A stretch of DNA of 64,000 nt from Pseudomonas sp. RIT288 (GTDB lineage: Bacteria > Pseudomonadota > Gammaproteobacteria > Pseudomonadales > Pseudomonadaceae): assembly GCF_000631985.1 (NCBI RefSeq), contig NZ_JFYN01000013.1:1-64000 (forward strand). Reading direction: 5' to 3'. Of this stretch, positions 8,483-15,437 are shown piece after piece. Positions within the stretch are counted from its first letter, which is position 1. The number at the start of each line of letters is the position of its first letter. Both the position numbers and the translations under genes were made by a program. The notes under the pieces were generated by a model that worked only from the letters and a program-made list of their open reading frames with translations, had not been told where the DNA came from and made no database searches.

Positions 8483-8513
8483 TTGACCTTAAAGTGAGGT
8501 TTAAGGTGAGCAT
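8483..8513 (+). promoter_or_regulatory. MerR-type operator/promoter of the PfpI-like gene
   Basis: TTGACC at 8483-8488 is followed by TTAAAGTGAGGTTTAAGGT (19 bp) and a weak -10 GAGCAT. The perfect inverted repeat CCTTAAA (8487-8493) / TTTAAGG (8500-8506) matches the operator of the neighbouring OYE gene in its left half, base for base from TTGACC through TTAAAGT. Confidence 0.65.
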
Positions 8514-8543
8514 GCGCTGACCTGCTTGCTCGATGGAGCCCGG

Positions 8544-9335
8544 ATGATGCTCAAGCCCCTTGTTTCCTCTGCCCTGCTATTGATAGGTGGTGCTTTCATG
8601 ACGTTTGCAAATGCTGAGTCGGCGGCTATCAAGGATCGCCAGATCCTGGTGATCATGACCAATCACGCCAGCTATCCCTCTCGAACCGATACTACCGGGT
8701 TGTGGCTGACCGAGCTGACCCACTTCACCGATGTGGTGGAAGCCGCCGGCTACACCACCGTGTTTGCCAGCCCCAAGGGTGGTGCGGTGCCTCTGGACGA
8801 ACGCAGTCTGGGCTGGTTGTACATGGACAAGGCTGCGCGGGAGCATTTGCAGTCCCCGGCCTTCCGCGCTCGCCTGGCCAACACGCTGCCGATCGCCGAG
8901 GTCGATCCGTCACGCTTCGGCGTCATCTACTTCACCGGGGGCCATGGCGTGATGTGGGACTTTCCCGACAACCCTGACCTGCGTCGTGTCGCCGAAACCA
9001 TCTACAACCAGGGCGGCATCGTATCGGCCGTGTGCCATGGCGTGGCGGGTCTGCTGGACCTGAAAGACAGCCAAGGCCAATTGATCATCAAGAGCCGAAA
9101 CATCACCGGTTTCTCTGACCGCGAAGAGCTGCTCTCGGGCATGAAAAATCAGGTGCCGTTCTTTCTTGAGGATCGCTTGGTGAGCCAGGGCGCGCACTAC
9201 CGCAAGGGCTGGCTGCCGTTCACTTCGTTTGCCATTACCGATGGAAGACTGGTGACCGGCCAGAACCCTCAATCACCCAAGGCCGTAGCTGAAGCCGTGA
9301 TGGCGGTGCTCGCTGGCGACCAAGTAGCTCGCTGA
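8544..9335 (+). CDS. Secreted DJ-1/PfpI family (type 1 glutamine amidotransferase-like) protein
   Basis: About 263 aa. An N-terminal signal peptide (MMLKPLVSSALLLIGGAFMTFANA) sends it to the periplasm. The mature part is a class I glutamine-amidotransferase-like fold with YFTGGHGVMWDF and the nucleophile elbow SAVCHGVAGLL, where the Cys is the expected catalytic residue; the subgroup resembles Hsp31/glyoxalase III proteins. TGGAG precedes the ATG pair at 8544/8547. The frame starts at a TTG at 8526, but the signal peptide fits the ATG. It appears controlled by the same operator as the OYE gene; detoxification of reactive carbonyls is an inference. Confidence 0.88.
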   Translation: MMLKPLVSSALLLIGGAFMTFANAESAAIKDRQILVIMTNHASYPSRTDTTGLWLTELTHFTDVVEAAGYTTVFASPKGGAVPLDERSLGWLYMDKAAREHLQSPAFRARLANTLPIAEVDPSRFGVIYFTGGHGVMWDFPDNPDLRRVAETIYNQGGIVSAVCHGVAGLLDLKDSQGQLIIKSRNITGFSDREELLSGMKNQVPFFLEDRLVSQGAHYRKGWLPFTSFAITDGRLVTGQNPQSPKAVAEAVMAVLAGDQVAR

Positions 9336-9369
9336 ACCTTCAAGTAGTTCCTACCCGGAGAAAGACCGA

Positions 9370-9489
9370 TTGAAACTCGCAAGCACCGTATTAACAGGAT
9401 TGCTGCTCAGCTCAATGGCCAACCATGCGTTGGCGGGGACACCTGAAATGCCCAGCCCGACTAACGCCCGTCAGGCTCCGGCAGTCTGA
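9370..9489 (+). CDS. 39-residue secreted peptide or truncated exported protein
   Basis: A TTG-initiated frame with GGAGAAAG just upstream. The product begins LKLASTVLTGLLLSSMANHA, a good signal peptide with a probable cleavage after ALA, leaving GTPEMPSPTNARQAPAV. It lies 34 bp after the PfpI gene on the same strand and its stop falls inside the terminator hairpin at 9467-9493, so it could be the last gene of that transcript. It may be the 5' remnant of a longer exported protein. Confidence 0.45.
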   Translation: MKLASTVLTGLLLSSMANHALAGTPEMPSPTNARQAPAV

Positions 9490-9500
9490 CGGGTGGTTCT
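9467..9500. terminator. Bidirectional terminator between the PfpI transcript and the MerR gene
   Basis: Inverted repeat CCCGTCAG (9467-9474) / CTGACGGG (9486-9493) with an 11-base loop, followed by TGGTTCTTTT. It overlaps the 3' ends of both convergent frames. Confidence 0.6.
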
Positions 9501-9950
9501 TTTCCCGGCCGCACCGGCTGCCCGCTTGTCTGAAGGAGGCGCCCCGCCTTCTTCGCACAGCCGTTGGATCAGCCTCTGCGCATTGTCCGCACACGCCATC
9601 CCCGCAGGCTTACCCTCGATCCCCTTGATGACCAGCAGCAGTTGCTCCTTGTTCTGCGCCAGCCGTTGCTGCAGGACTTCGATTTCTTCGACCTTTTGCT
9701 TCAAGCCACTGAGCAACTGGTCATGCTGCCAGCCGCTGGCATTCATCGGCATCAACTGACGGATTTCCTCCAGGGAGAAACCCGCCGCCTGCGCGCCGGT
9801 GATGATATGCAATACCCACTGTGTGTCGGGGGCGTAATCGCGATAGCCATTGGCTTTGCGCGCGACCGAAGTGATCAACCCGCTCGCCTCGTAGAAGCGG
9901 ATGCGCGACGGCGCCAGCCCGCTGATTTTCGCCAGTTCACCGATTCTCAT
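9471..9950 (-). CDS. MerR family transcriptional regulator
   Basis: About 159 aa. MRIGELAKISGLAPSRIRFYEASGLI is the MerR helix-turn-helix with the GLI turn; NGYRDY is the wing. Residues 80-115 form the dimerisation helix, with a Cys-containing tail (GMACADNAQRL, RLCEEGG) and a basic, low-complexity end (RAAGAAGKRTTRQTAGA). GGAG precedes the ATG at 9950. Its own upstream region carries the operator motif found in front of the OYE and PfpI genes, making it the likely regulator of all three and of itself. Confidence 0.92.
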   Translation of the reverse strand: MRIGELAKISGLAPSRIRFYEASGLITSVARKANGYRDYAPDTQWVLHIITGAQAAGFSLEEIRQLMPMNASGWQHDQLLSGLKQKVEEIEVLQQRLAQNKEQLLLVIKGIEGKPAGMACADNAQRLIQRLCEEGGAPPSDKRAAGAAGKRTTRQTAGA

Positions 9951-9973
9951 GTCCAACTCCGCAAGCACGTTAA

Positions 9974-9999
9974 CCTTGAAGCTGACTTTAAACCTGAAG
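9974..9999 (-). promoter_or_regulatory. MerR-type operator upstream of the MerR gene
   Basis: On the minus strand TTCAGG, then a 19-base spacer TTTAAAGTCAGCTTCAAGG, then TTAACG. The core TTAAAGT-N4-TTCAA matches the OYE promoter spacer. The -35 and -10 hexamers are poor, consistent with autoregulation. Confidence 0.6.
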
Positions 10000-10023
10000 G
10001 AGTGCAAGAGCCAACACGGCAGA

Positions 10024-10719
10024 TCAAGCCAACAACTCAGTAATCCACTGAACCTGCCGCGCAACTTCTTCCAGCTTCTCCTCGGGCACAGCCTGGCGCG
10101 CCTGTTTGAAGCTGCTCAGGGTTTTCTGTTTCTGCCTAAACAAGCGCTGCCATTTGGCGATGAATGCCGGGCTGCGCGTCTGCATCTGCAACGGGCCGAA
10201 GTACAACTGTTCGGCGCTGTAGCGCACCGGTTCGCCGCGCTCGGCGACGATGATTTCGTAGAAGAAACGGTTTTCCTGCAACACTTCCTCATCGAGGATG
10301 CGGTAGCCGTTGTCCATCAGCCATTGGCGCAGGGGTTGTTCGCCGCCGTTGGGTTGCAGGATCAGCCGTTCGTGACCGTGCAGGCGCGCCTTGCCGCTGT
10401 CGAGGATGTCGCGAATCGTCTCGCCGCCCATGCCGCAGAGGCTGATCGCGGTAATCCCGTCGTCCGGCTCGATCGCCGTCAGACCACTGGCCAGACGCAC
10501 GCTGATGTGCTGCTGCAGATCGTTGTCGCGCACCGTGCGTACCGCGGCATGGAACGGCGTCAGCGCCACCTCGCCGGCCACCGCCGCAACGATGGCGCCA
10601 CGGCGCATCAGGGCCACCGGCAGATAGCCGTGATCCGAGCCGATATCCGCCAGCCGCGCGCCGGCCGGTACATGTGTCGCCACCCGCTCCAGACGCATGG
10701 ACAATGTGTGTTCGTTCAA
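10024..10719 (-). CDS. trmK: tRNA (adenine-N1)-methyltransferase, TrmK family
   Basis: 231 aa. A Rossmann SAM-binding motif, LADIGSDHGYLPVALM, is followed by the family's GMGGETIRDIL and LILQPNGGEQPLRQWL, all characteristic of TrmK (formerly DUF633), which methylates N1 of A22 in tRNA in Gram-positive bacteria; in Pseudomonas the target is presumed similar. Translation probably starts at TTG (10719), with GAGG seven bases before; the first ATG is seven codons in. It lies directly upstream of the 240-bp gap preceding the basic small protein. Confidence 0.88.
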   Translation of the reverse strand: MNEHTLSMRLERVATHVPAGARLADIGSDHGYLPVALMRRGAIVAAVAGEVALTPFHAAVRTVRDNDLQQHISVRLASGLTAIEPDDGITAISLCGMGGETIRDILDSGKARLHGHERLILQPNGGEQPLRQWLMDNGYRILDEEVLQENRFFYEIIVAERGEPVRYSAEQLYFGPLQMQTRSPAFIAKWQRLFRQKQKTLSSFKQARQAVPEEKLEEVARQVQWITELLA

Positions 10720-10959
10720 CTGCCGCCCTCTTCCCCAGCCATCGCCGGCGCTACAGGCCGGACAAGGGGCGCGACTCTAGCGGGCAATGGTGGGTATTTC
10801 AAATCCGGACAAGCGCCTTACTGCGTTGGTGTGACCAGTGGCTGCAGAGGCAAGGCTTCAACGGCTCAACCACCTAGCCACTGCGTCGATTCACGCTTAC
10901 CATACCCACAACTCGTATTACCGCGGCTGCTGAACCCGGTACTCACGAGGAAATGAAGC

Positions 10960-11154
10960 ATGGACAGAACCCGCGCCTGGAGACGTCATCAGGCCCGTAA
11001 ACGCGGCACCGGCAAAGCGGCTGATCCGCTGAAGTTCAAACCGCAAAAGAACTGGAAGCTGATGTATACCCGTGCCGACAAACTGGCCAGGGCGCGCCAA
11101 CTGGGCATGAGCTATCCCATCCGCACCACCCGCCAATTGCTGGATCAAGTGTGA
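10960..11154 (+). CDS. Small basic protein of unknown function
   Basis: 64 aa, very rich in Arg and Lys (RTRAWRRHQARKRG, LKFKPQKNWKLMYTR). No recognised domain. GAGG lies before the ATG, and its stop overlaps the start of the phosphatase-like gene in the sequence GTGA, so the two are translationally coupled. The composition suggests binding to nucleic acid or ribosomes, but this is a guess. Confidence 0.75.
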   Translation: MDRTRAWRRHQARKRGTGKAADPLKFKPQKNWKLMYTRADKLARARQLGMSYPIRTTRQLLDQV

Positions 11155-11483
11155 CCAATCTCCTGTTCGTTTGCAGCCGCAACCAATGGCGCAGTCCGAC
11201 GGCGGAAGCGATCTGGCGCCGTCGGCCCGGGTTCGAAGCCCGCTCGGCAGGCACCAGCCCCAACGCACGCAAACCCATCGGCCCGGCGGATATCCGCTGG
11301 GCCGATGTCATCTTTGTCATGGAGCGCAAGCACCTCAATCGCCTGCAAGCCGAATACGCCCGATTACTTGAGCACAAGCCGATCCACACGCTGGATATTC
11401 CAGATGACTATCGCTTCATGGATCCCGAGCTGGTGGAGATTCTTGAGGACGCCGTGAAGCCTTATCTCGAGCCTCGGGCTTAG
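11151..11483 (+). CDS. Low-molecular-weight protein tyrosine phosphatase-like protein
   Basis: 110 aa, starting at GTG. The phosphate-binding loop VCSRNQWRS fits C-x5-R, and DIPDDYRFMDPEL supplies the C-terminal Asp region. It is shorter than classical LMW-PTPs (about 150 aa) and matches the short 'predicted protein tyrosine phosphatase' group common in proteobacteria. It overlaps the preceding small basic protein by four bases. Confidence 0.87.
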   Translation: MTNLLFVCSRNQWRSPTAEAIWRRRPGFEARSAGTSPNARKPIGPADIRWADVIFVMERKHLNRLQAEYARLLEHKPIHTLDIPDDYRFMDPELVEILEDAVKPYLEPRA

Positions 11484-11532
11484 TGCTCAGGCTGTCATCC
11501 TCATCCCTGTACTTTTCAAATTGAGTAGAAAC

Positions 11533-11691
11533 ATGAACCGCCAAAAGAAACTGCAGCAGTTGTTCAAGGAAAAGGCCAAGAAGGCCAGCGCCAAACTCGC
11601 ACCGAAAAAGCCCAAGTACATCAGCAAGGCCGACCGCGCGAAAATGGCTGCCGAAGCGGCGGCCGAACCGGTTGAGACCCGCGAGAGCTGA
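11533..11691 (+). CDS. DUF2986 family small protein
   Basis: 52 aa: MNRQKKLQQLFKEKAKKA followed by the family hallmark PKYISKADRAKMA. DUF2986 proteins are short, Lys-rich and of unknown function. GAGTAG lies before the ATG. It follows the phosphatase-like gene by 49 bp on the same strand and may be co-transcribed with it. Confidence 0.85.
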   Translation: MNRQKKLQQLFKEKAKKASAKLAPKKPKYISKADRAKMAAEAAAEPVETRES

Positions 11692-11717
11692 TTCGGCACT
11701 TCAGGTTTCGATCACAC

Positions 11718-12446
11718 TCAGTCGGCTGAGACAGGCAGTCGGCACGCCAGCCACGCGCCCCAGAACAGACTGCTGAAGAAGCGCGTCGCCTGACCAAATC
11801 CCGCCTCATGCAACAACGCCTGAACCGCTGCTTCGGAATGCGGCGGATCCGCGCCCTGCAGGATTTTCCCGAGCTTGGCGGCCACCTCATCAGCACTCGC
11901 GCCCTGCTGCCGCCATCTCTGCCCCCACGCCTGCAGCAATAACGGTTGGCTGGCGTAGGCGTAATGATTGCCCGCCACAATCAGCGGTGCGCCCGGTTTC
12001 AGCCGCGCCTGAACCGAGCGCAGGATGTGTTGTTTGGGTTCATCACCATTGAGGTGATGAAGCACACCGATCAATGTTGCCGCATCGAAGGATTGGTCGG
12101 CCGGCAAGTCATCGACATGCCCGAGATGCAGCTGCGTTCTGTGCAGCAATCCATGGGCCTGCAATTGCTGCGTCGCGGCGTCCAGCATGGGTGCCGAAGG
12201 ATCGACAGCGGTGAAACGCCAGTCCGGCTCCAGCGCGGCCATTGCGATGATTTCCTGCGCCGTACCACCCGCGCCCACCACCAGCACGTTTGCCGTACGT
12301 GCCGGGCCGAGCGTGGCCGCCAACATGCATGCCGCCAGATCGTGACAGGCGTCGTAACCGGCCAGTGCGATACGGCTCTGTCTGGCGTATTCGCTGGCGC
12401 GCGATGTGTCGAATTTTGCTGCAGGGTCGGTCGAGGATGAGGTCAC
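11718..12446 (-). CDS. Class I SAM-dependent methyltransferase
   Basis: 242 aa. VLVVGAGGTAQE is motif I, followed by FTAVDPSAPMLDAA (acidic residue for the SAM ribose) and DAATLIGVLHHLNG (motif post-II, as in small-molecule methyltransferases). Start is GTG at 12446 with AAGGAGA at good distance. Substrate unknown; it stands alone. Confidence 0.88.
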   Translation of the reverse strand: MTSSSTDPAAKFDTSRASEYARQSRIALAGYDACHDLAACMLAATLGPARTANVLVVGAGGTAQEIIAMAALEPDWRFTAVDPSAPMLDAATQQLQAHGLLHRTQLHLGHVDDLPADQSFDAATLIGVLHHLNGDEPKQHILRSVQARLKPGAPLIVAGNHYAYASQPLLLQAWGQRWRQQGASADEVAAKLGKILQGADPPHSEAAVQALLHEAGFGQATRFFSSLFWGAWLACRLPVSAD

Positions 12447-12611
12447 AGTGATTCTCCTTGTCGTTGAAGCACGCTACGCCGGGAAACGAGACAAGAAAAA
12501 TCGAATGATTTCATACGCCACATTCCTGCCGGGAATACGGATCGGGCTGTAGCATTCAGTCAACGGCTGTATGACAGTTGCGCTCATCGAATGATCAAAA
12601 GGCAATACCTC

Positions 12612-12700
12612 ATGAAGCCGCGGGATCTGACGCGTTTCGACCTCAATCTTCTGGTGGTGCTTGAGGCGCTTTGGGCAGAAAGGCAAGGGGCGCCGTGGCA
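12612..12700 (+). pseudogene. 5' remnant of a LysR-family regulator gene
   Basis: MKPRDLTRFDLNLLVVLEALWAER is the start of a LysR winged-helix domain (FDLNLL-x-LEAL-x-E), but after about 25 residues the similarity stops; the frame continues into unrelated sequence instead of the expected recognition helix. It is fused directly to the remnants described at 12780-13159. Confidence 0.7.
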
Positions 12701-12779
12701 GCTCGACCAACTCACCCACTTGCAGCATCGCGCCCTGCACACGTTGCGGTTACCGGACGACGTCGCTGATCTGGGCCGT

Positions 12780-13159
12780 TTTATCGACAGACAACCTTGC
12801 GCTTCCACGCCGCGCAACTGGCTTCCTCGTTCGACAAGGAAGGTGAAATTTCCTGGTCAACTGCCAGGAGCCGCGCCTTCTTCATCAAGCAAACCCCACA
12901 CAAGGCCTACGTCAAACGGGTGCGCTCGATCGAGACCGTCGACTACACCGCCCTGTTGCCAAAGATCGGCGTGCCGACGCTGATCCTCACGCCCGAGGAA
13001 GACAGGCTGATCGGCAAAGAGGCGGCGGGGATCCTGCTGAAGGGCATAAAGGCAGCGCAGGAAGTCGTCATGCCGAGAACCGGGCATAGGTTCAGATTCT
13101 CGCATCCGACGGCGTATTCGCTGGAGGTCAGGAAGTTTTTGGAGCGGGTGGCGCTTTGA
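12780..13159 (+). pseudogene. 3' remnant of an alpha/beta hydrolase gene
   Basis: The frame from about 12797 encodes the C-terminal third of an alpha/beta hydrolase: FHAAQLASSFDKEGEI, VDYTALLPKIGVPTLILTPEEDRL (beta strand with the acidic residue) and a terminal RTGHRFRFSHPTAYSLEVRKFL containing the catalytic-type His. The N-terminal half with the nucleophile Ser is absent and there is no start signal. The junction with the LysR remnant indicates a deletion or recombination scar. Confidence 0.7.
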
Positions 13160-13264
13160 GTGAACTTGGGGCAATCAGATGCTGCGGACCCTATCGATGC
13201 GAATGGCCGTTTATTGTTGCAGCCGCTAACCTCACCAAGGCAAAAGCACAAATCAGAGACCAAC

Positions 13265-13699
13265 ATGACCGTACGCCCCGCCAGCGATAGCGACCTGACA
13301 GCCCTCTTCGACTTGCACCGAGCAGTCTTGCGCGAACACATCGAGAAAATATGGGGCTGGGATGAGACTTGGCAACGGGCAAATTTCGCAGCGGAATTCG
13401 CATACGCAGCCACTTCGGTCATTGAACAAGACGGCCGGATTGTTGGCTATGTGCAGATACTGGACAAGGAAGATCGAATCCATATTCAGAACATCGCTAT
13501 TTCGCAGGAGTACCAGAGCAAGGGTATTGGCTCGCGAATTCTGAAGAAACTTCAACTGGAAGCTGCTGCACGTCAAGTGCCGTTGCAATTAGGCGCGTTT
13601 CGCACGAACACCTTGGCGCAGAAGCTCTATGCGCGACTGGGTTTTCGCCGAACTGGCGCAACAGACACGCATATCGAAATGTCGTGGACAGCGACCTGA
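13265..13699 (+). CDS. GNAT family N-acetyltransferase
   Basis: About 144 aa. IHIQNIAISQEYQSKGIGSRILKKL is the acetyl-CoA-binding motif A (Q-x-K-G-I-G-S) and LGAFRTNTLAQKLYARLGF is the C-terminal motif B. The start at 13265 (MTVRPASDSDL) gives the normal GNAT first strand; the upstream extension to 13160 reads into the pseudogene region. Acceptor unknown. Confidence 0.87.
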   Translation: MTVRPASDSDLTALFDLHRAVLREHIEKIWGWDETWQRANFAAEFAYAATSVIEQDGRIVGYVQILDKEDRIHIQNIAISQEYQSKGIGSRILKKLQLEAAARQVPLQLGAFRTNTLAQKLYARLGFRRTGATDTHIEMSWTAT

Positions 13700-13783
13700 A
13701 ACCGGGCTGCTGACAACCAGCAGCCGTGATTCTGATCTATCCGCTTACAAGACCTTCCCTGATTCAACCTATAAGGACATTCA

Positions 13784-14620
13784 ATGCCACGCTCTCTGCA
13801 GTTCGAACAAGTCGACGTATTCGCCGATCACCCCTATGAAGGCAATGCATTGGCAGTGGTGGTAGATGCCGATGGGCTGACAACCGAACAGATGCAGGCG
13901 TTTGCCCGCTGGACGCAACTCAGTGAGACCACTTTTCTGCTGAAGCCCGAAGCGCCGGGAGCGCATTACCGCGTACGCATCTTTACACCGTTGCGCGAGC
14001 TGCCCTTCGCTGGCCACCCGACCCTGGGCAGCTGCAAGGTGTGGTTGGCCCGGAACGACAACCCTGAGCAGGTCGAGATTACTCAGGAATGCTCAGGGGG
14101 CTTGATTCGGGTGCGCAAACAAGGCTCGCAACTGGCTTTCTCCGCGCCACCGCTGGTGCGCAGCGGGCCACTGGAGGCAACGACGCTAAACCTGATCGAA
14201 CAAGGGCTCGGCCTCGCCGCCGGGCAGATCCGCGCGAGCCAATGGGTAGACAACGGCCCCGGTTGGGCGGGCGTGTTGCTGGCAAGTCGCGAAGAAGTGT
14301 TGGCGATCAAACCTGATTACGCGGCGCTGCAGGGGCTGAATGTCGGCGTTATTGCGCCGTGGTCGGGGTCTGAAGCTGAAACGGACGTGGAAGTAAGAGC
14401 CTTCATCGGCGAGGAATGCGCCGAGGACGCCGTCACCGGCAGCCTCAATGCGAGCCTGGGTCAGTGGTTGATCGGCGTGGGCATTCTCAGCGAGCGCTAC
14501 ACCGTCAGCCAGGGCACCGCCATGGGCCGCCGCGGCCGACTGCACATCGAAAGCGTTGACGGTAGCGTCTGGGTAGGCGGTGCCGTTCAGCACTGTATTT
14601 CCGGCCAGGTGGTCTTTTAA
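13784..14620 (+). CDS. PhzF family isomerase-like protein
   Basis: 278 aa. Typical PhzF layout: FEQVDVFADHPYEGNALAVV at the N-terminus, LSETTFL containing the catalytic-type Glu, RIFTPLRELPFAGHPTLGS, and the second-half signature ECAEDAVTGSLNASLGQWL. True PhzF isomerises DHHA in phenazine synthesis; most homologues outside phz operons, as here, have unassigned epimerase/isomerase roles. TAAGGA precedes the ATG. No phenazine genes are nearby. Confidence 0.92.
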   Translation: MPRSLQFEQVDVFADHPYEGNALAVVVDADGLTTEQMQAFARWTQLSETTFLLKPEAPGAHYRVRIFTPLRELPFAGHPTLGSCKVWLARNDNPEQVEITQECSGGLIRVRKQGSQLAFSAPPLVRSGPLEATTLNLIEQGLGLAAGQIRASQWVDNGPGWAGVLLASREEVLAIKPDYAALQGLNVGVIAPWSGSEAETDVEVRAFIGEECAEDAVTGSLNASLGQWLIGVGILSERYTVSQGTAMGRRGRLHIESVDGSVWVGGAVQHCISGQVVF

Positions 14621-14686
14621 TGAGACATGGAACCTGGAGTGATTAACCCCGCGATAACCGCTGCTCCGCGCCGAAGTCGAGCTCGC

Positions 14687-15265
14687 TCAAATATGCAGCC
14701 AGGCCAGCGAACCCAACATGACGCCCACTCCGGCGGCACCAAACGAGACGCGCCGCAGCCATTCCTTGCGCGTCAGCAAGGTGATGGCCGCCAGTGAAAT
14801 GGCGATTTGAATCGCGGTCATGGCCTGGGCCCAGCGGTGATGCTGATGCAGCACCTGTTCAGACTTGTCCTCCCAATCTCGCGCCTGTTGCTCAAGCACT
14901 TCGGCCTTGTTGCGCGCCTGCTCTTTCTGCTCCCCGTAGCGTCGCGCCTCGGCAGCATAGTGGGCGGAATCCAGCCCCGGCAGATGGCTGGCCAGATCCG
15001 ACAGATTCTGCCGACTGGACTTGGCCTGGTAGTAGTTCCATTCATTGGCGGCTTCGGTCTTCTGGATAGCGGCGTTGTTTTTGTCCATCGCCGCCTCACT
15101 TTCCGTCGAACCGGCCTGATAACTCATCAGGGCGCCGACGGTCGCCATGATCGCCGTCATGACCGCAATCTTGCTGGCAAAGCGATCGCCTTGTGCATGG
15201 GCATGATGGGTGGTGTGCTCGATATGTTGCTCGTGGGGGCTGGGGACTTCGAACGCTTCAGGCAT
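14687..15265 (-). CDS. DUF4337 membrane protein
   Basis: 192 aa. A His-rich N-terminus (HEQHIEHTTHHAHAQGD) precedes one membrane segment (FASKIAVMTAIMATVGALMSYQ), a central helical part with coiled-coil character (EARRYGEQKEQARNKAEVLEQQA) and two C-terminal membrane helices. This matches DUF4337, function unknown. It is divergent from the mechanosensitive channel gene. Confidence 0.87.
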   Translation of the reverse strand: MPEAFEVPSPHEQHIEHTTHHAHAQGDRFASKIAVMTAIMATVGALMSYQAGSTESEAAMDKNNAAIQKTEAANEWNYYQAKSSRQNLSDLASHLPGLDSAHYAAEARRYGEQKEQARNKAEVLEQQARDWEDKSEQVLHQHHRWAQAMTAIQIAISLAAITLLTRKEWLRRVSFGAAGVGVMLGSLAWLHI

Positions 15266-15437
15266 GGCTGTCGAACTTGGGTGGGGGATAAGAAATAGGC
15301 GGCATTATGAGGACAACCACAGCGAAACACGCAAGCCACGTTGCGCCCCCGCCCTGCTCTCCCCGAAATTTTCCACCGTGCCCGGTTCGATCACCTAACC
15401 TCATAGATTGTGTGATCAACGAGAACCGGCCCCTCTC

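Noticed and set aside
9901..10956. 351-aa plus-strand frame
   Set aside because: It overlaps TrmK and the MerR promoter antisense; no domain.
13784..14620. Phenazine biosynthesis locus
   Set aside because: Only a lone PhzF-family protein is present; no phzA-E or phzG genes nearby.
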